From Azolla caroliniana (Eukaryota > Polypodiophyta), in assembly GCA_043228905.1 (NCBI GenBank), contig JBHGNT010000014.1, positions 14,880,001-14,944,000 on the forward strand: a stretch of 64,000 nucleotides of DNA, read 5' to 3'. Made by a program: the position numbers and the translations under genes. Shown here in pieces: positions 59,254 through 64,000 of the stretch. Positions within the stretch are counted from its first letter, which is position 1. Each line of letters opens with the position of its first letter. The notes beneath the pieces are model-generated. The model saw nothing but the letters and a program-made list of their open reading frames with translations, searched no databases and was not told where the DNA came from.

Positions 59254-62200
59254 TCTCTTATTATTGTTTGAAAAAGAAAAGCCTATACATTATTATTAAT
59301 CTTCTCATGGAGAAGAAGAAGAAAGAAGAAGAAGAAGAAGAAGCAAATGGAAACAAGAACTAAAAGAAATTTGGTTGTGGACCGTGGTTATACTTTTGCT
59401 TTCTCGAATGAATGGACCACACCAATCCATCCTCGCTCTCGCCCCCTCCTCCTCCGCACTAGCTTTTCGTACGGACACCCCGCTTGCCCGCCCAATTGCC
59501 TTGTCTGTACAAACAACACCTGACCCACCACCAGAGAGAGAGAGAGAGAGCAGATTGGCCCCGCCACTCCTCATCACCCGACACTCCTTTTTCACTTGAT
59601 TCCCGTCGAGCCTTTTTCGTTACGATCTACTGCGTTATATAAGAAGATGAATGATTAATTGATTGACTTGCTGACCGATCGAATGAAAAAATATGCATGC
59701 ATGTTTTCCCGACTACGCAACATCTTCTTCCTCTCTTGTGACACACACATGTTTAAGAGGGTAGACAGTTTCGTTGTAGCATCCTTAGGTTTGTATGGTT
59801 CCTTCAATTTTGCCCATTTTGAAGTTGCCCCTAACTCCCTCCCTTGTAATGTCGTCAGTGGCGTTGATTCACCACCCCACCATGCGCGTCATGCTGCCTC
59901 TTGTTTTTTTAACTCTTCAATCCATAATATCCTGTCTCTCCCATTCTTGTTTGTTTTATGTTCCTGTCTCGTTGTATAACGTTAGAAGTTGATGCTCGCT
60001 CGATTCCTTTTTAGTTTTCTCCTTAACACTGACTCCATCTTGAATATGTAAGTAATCAAACACATCATAACATATATTTTTATATTTGATTCAATAGACT
60101 TATCCCTAACATTGTAATCTTACCCCAAGTGGTAGTCATAAAAGCTTCCACGAGTAGCAAATAGGAGAGGTGTACTACTAATTTTCTACACCATTGCCCA
60201 ATACCCACCATTCTTATGCGTGGGGAGGGGACACCGACTTTGAACAAGCCCTTACTTATGCTGACTAGTTATTTTTTTCCCTTTAAATCCCGAACCTTTT
60301 TGTAACTTGATTAGTCAATTCTTATTGAGGGAAAACTTTGTGTACACCATTAGGTTACATTAATGTGAAAGTTGTTATGCACAAGGGATGTATCATGTCT
60401 TCATGAGGTGGTTGACTCTCAAGAATGAAACTCAAAGGCCTAAAAGTTTAGACACCAATGATAGTGGAGATAAGATGGTTCCATCAATATTGAGGTTTAG
60501 GGAAAGAGAGAATAACTTTTAATGTATAAGGACCCACATGATGTATCATTCGTGTTTGTGAGGTGATTGACCCTCCTTGCAAACCTTGAGAGTGCAACAC
60601 GAAATTAGCCTTGCGAACTCACAATGATGGAGATATAATGTCCCCATCAATCCTAAGGCTGCTACGCGCACATAACTATTTTGTATCTCACCTATACAAA
60701 AGACGGAACATGTCAATTATTTACTATTGACATCCCAACCAAAGTATCCAATATATAGCATACCTCCATGCATGTCTACAATGTGCATGATACATATATG
60801 CATGGGAACATCTTACTCACATATAGGGCCTCGTGGACCACTTACCCAAACACATGCTCAAGAGCTAACATTGGTCCACTCCATTTGTATGGTGGTATCA
60901 TATGTGTATACTCAAACAAATTGCATCTTCATATGAGTGGTTAAATATTGTTAATTAATTACCTTTCACAATGCACATTGTATCTGGACAATGCTCACTT
61001 AAACCTCCCATATTGCCTTTTTAACTATATGGTGCATGGATGATTGTTATGATCCAAGAATGTAGGCTCATAAATACGTCAGTTTATGGGGGATCAATTC
61101 ATGGGTTTTTAAGACGCTGGATATCAATGATTAGGATAACCTACTTAATAGGTCAATCATACAAAGCTTTGCTAGTTGTATTATGAGACAAAAAATGGAG
61201 TGGAAAGAAACCATCATATGATATTTTATGAGTGTTGGGTCGAGGCTTTCATACGTGTCTCACAAAGAGGCTCATGGAAACCTAGAAGACAATGTTTAGA
61301 AAATATATCTAAATTGGCTATGACTAGAAATGCGAACTTGACGAAATTCGCCAGATATTATTTGTACCCCTTCCAATGTCACCACCTTTTGTCACGAAAA
61401 TGTGCACGTATATCATTGCATCGAAACATATCATATTGCATAGACACCATTGTGTGCTTGTGATTCTCAAAAAGAGGCTCATGGAAACCTAGAAGACAAT
61501 GTTTAGAAAATATATGTAAATTGGCTATAACTAGAAATGAAAACTTGACGAAATTTGCCAACTATTATTTGTACCCCCAATGTCACCACCTTTTGTCACG
61601 AAAATGTACATGTATTTCATTGATTGAAACATATCATATTGCATAGAGACCATTGTGTGCTTGTGATTCTCATGGAGGAGATATAAGAAGGTATATTATC
61701 CTTGTTAAGAATTTGTTCTCAAACTGGATTAAATCATATGAATAAATTATGTCGAGCTTCGTGTTATGAGGAGCCATGTTGCAACATGAGGAAAAAGGCA
61801 AGTGGGAGAATGTTATGGCTGCACTTAAAAATTAAAAATTAAAAAGGTTTGTCACATCTTATTTCACAACCATTAAATGCACTTTATGAACTTTGTAATT
61901 TCGAAGAATTATGCCTCCATATCTTGATGTTATAAACATTGGCATAGGCTTGGGAAATATAGTCGTAGTCATTCTCAAAATGAAGAAATTAGTAGAAAAC
62001 AAAACGCAAATAAATTACACAAGAATTTAGAGTAGCTCTAGATTCAAAGCACAAAGGGACTTTCTAGAGCACAACTACTACAATATGGGTTACAATATCC
62101 ACAAGTTGAAGTTATAGCCATCATCAACTTTTTCTCAATCAATTTAATGAATTTAACCACTTAATGACGTTTGAATATCGATAATGTGCTTCTAAAGAAA

Positions 62201-62864
62201 ACATAGTTCCCAATTACAAAACCACAACATAGAAAATTTCAAAGTTTTTAGTCAAGTCTACCTTCAAATATAGCAAATATAATTATTGATGAATCATTAA
62301 TTGTATGATCTTTATGTTTGCTCACTCATTGGTATAGGGCAACACGACTTCTCTCTGTCTGTCTGTTTGTCTCTCTTTTCGTAAATAATGGCTTTCATTA
62401 TGAAAGAAAAAAACACCACCATCACTAACTTACTACAAAGTATAGAACCCTTCTATCTAGGGATCTAAAGAATACTACGACGCCAAACTCAATGCCACCC
62501 TACACACCAATTCAAATGGCGAGTATGATGATATGTGACCTTGTAGAGTTCTCTCTTCTCTCTCTCTCTCTCACACACACACATACTATTTCATTTCAAA
62601 TACTGTATTTTCGTCCATCTCCACCACCCAACATTATGCCAAAATGATTTTGTTTACACATCTATAAAATATATTGTATCGAGTATACAAAATAACCATA
62701 ATGAGTGGTCAACATTGCCAAAGATGGTCAAATTCCGCCTTCCAAACAAACATTTATACATTTTCATCTCCATGATCCTCAATTGCCATGCCTACGCTAA
62801 CAACTTGTGAGACAATGAATGTGATGTCATTCCTTTTAGGTGACAAGGTGAGAAGATGATAAGG

Positions 62865-62904
<40 letters not shown>

Positions 62905-62990
62905 GCATGCATGCATGTATGCACAAGATATATACTAGAGATAGTGACAAAACACATGTAATTCAAGCTTTTGTACATCAATGTAGCCAA
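59252..62990. other. Intergenic AT-rich DNA
   Basis: No gene recognised. It holds (GAA)n near 59,310-59,343, a short GA run near 59,533 and a CT run at 62,867-62,896. Open frames are short and unlike known families. Confidence 0.45.
61258..61672. repeat. 207-bp tandem duplication
   Basis: Two copies (61,258-61,464 and 61,465-61,672) share AGAGGCTCATGGAAACCTAG, AAGACAATGTTTAGAAAATA, CACCACCTTTTGTCACGAAA and CCATTGTGTGCTTGTGATTC, with roughly 10% differences. Confidence 0.93.
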
Positions 62991-62994
62991 ATAT

Positions 62995-64000
62995 TGGAAA
63001 ATATCACCAACATCAAAGTTGGTGAAGTTTCTCTTTCATGATTGGGAATAATCTTGGAAGCTTGTAAACATTGTTACAAAACTTTTTATAAATAAAAAGA
63101 GTAAAGGAGGTACGTATATGGAGAGGGAACACATCCTGCACGTAGGAGCTCACATGATGCCTCACTCTGCCACAGGTGATGCTTCACTCCTCCACACGCT
63201 CATTCCTTTTTGGTCATAATCAAGAATAAAGAAATACACAAATAAACCAACCCTCTTTGGTTCCCATCATGAAAAATAACATTTTAACGCACTTTATTCA
63301 AACAAAATGATGACAATCTGATTTGTAACTCCAAAACATCATCATAAACACATTAAAATACACAAAATATCATCATCATAATAATAATAAGTACAACACA
63401 TCTCAATACATATATGGTATATGGATTCACTCGTAGCTTTGGCATTTTGAGAAATTGTTTCTTCATTCATCAACCAAAATTCCTTTCCATGCATTCCATA
63501 ATGAGGATTTTACGAAAAAATACACCAATTTAAACATTTATATTTTTTTGGAAATTTATATATAAAAGTTGATCTATTTGTATATAGATATTTCTGGCCC
63601 ATTCATTCGAAACTCTTAATGAATGAGGAAAACTTATTTCTCCCGAATGCTACGTAGGTCCAAATGAGATGTTTGAAATGGTGCATTCATGAATGGAAAT
63701 ATTGTCAATGTGGCATAAAGTGGTTGTATTGAGCAACGTTGGGCCAAACACATTCTCGAGCCATAAAATGATTTGCTAGATGAAATGGGGTACAAGTGAT
63801 TTCTCATCATGATTTGATACGGAATGTGCACTTACTTTTTCGGCCCTACAAAATGTTGCAAGGTAAACAACAAAGTTTGAAATTTTGCCACACAAGGCTT
63901 GATCGTAACCTTGGCCTTATCCATTATGGGGTTTGGAATTTTCTAGTTGGCTACTTGATCAACATACCTTTGTTCTAATTGTCCACGCTGAAGATGTGGT
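62995..64000 (+). mobile_element. Unclassified dispersed repeat, right copy
   Basis: This is the inverted relative of 16,062-17,345. Shared landmarks are GGTGAAGTTTCTCTTTCA (63,027), GATGCCTCACTCTGCCACA (63,156), GGTTCCCATCATGAAAAATA (63,260) and the end GTCCACGCTGAAGATGTGGT at the window edge. It lacks the ~260-bp internal block of the left copy; the break lies at an AAAAATAA word present on both sides of that block. The element continues beyond the window. Confidence 0.75.

Overview
The window is nuclear DNA of a flowering plant. Spliced host genes with plant-specific family members (an L-type lectin receptor kinase, a BRUTUS-type hemerythrin E3 ligase, a B2-type cyclin, an ALY/THO4 export factor, an organellar methionyl-tRNA formyltransferase) sit in AT-rich sequence full of microsatellites and plant LTR retrotransposons. 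The species cannot be named from the sequence.

Layout, left to right. 1-5.9 kb: a purine-rich GA array, microsatellites and no recognisable gene. 6.7-10.3 kb (+): a mitotic cyclin B in ten exons (466 aa). 11.5-13.6 kb (-): an intronless L-type lectin receptor kinase (719 aa). 14-18.9 kb: intergenic DNA with an unclassified repeat whose inverted relative runs off the right end of the window. 18.9-26.8 kb (-): methionyl-tRNA formyltransferase in eleven exons (404 aa), with a 3.5-kb second intron holding a degenerate tandem array and an antisense LINE fragment. 30.8-34.1 kb (+): ALY/THO4 in five exons (275 aa), with a duplicated, hairpin-forming promoter. 36.1-49.8 kb: a nested transposon cluster. 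50.7-58.8 kb (-): a BRUTUS-like hemerythrin/RING E3 ligase in thirteen exons (1249 aa). 59-64 kb: intergenic repeats.

The transposon cluster can be read as layers. The outer layer is a Ty3/gypsy element on the minus strand (36,116-49,763), with short LTRs, a polypurine tract and a 6-bp target duplication. Its gag is split from its RNase H/integrase by later arrivals. These are a Ty1/copia element (5' LTR, primer-binding site, gag to integrase, plus a stranded RT scrap), an L1-type LINE tail, a solo LTR with an exact 5-bp duplication inside that LINE, and two relatives of one DNA-element family with CACTA-like ends. One relative keeps a broken DUF7869-type gene; the other has lost it and carries a large internal inverted duplication.

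The five host genes have unrelated jobs (cell-cycle control, surface signalling, organelle translation initiation, mRNA export, iron-deficiency signalling) and show no sign of acting as a cluster. All exon models were read by eye from splice signals and reading frame; each adds up to an uninterrupted frame. The most interesting items are the DUF7869 element family with its hairpin derivative, the loss of predicted iron ligands in the first hemerythrin domain of the BRUTUS-like protein, two GC-AG introns in that same gene, and a duplicated splice-donor region at its first exon.
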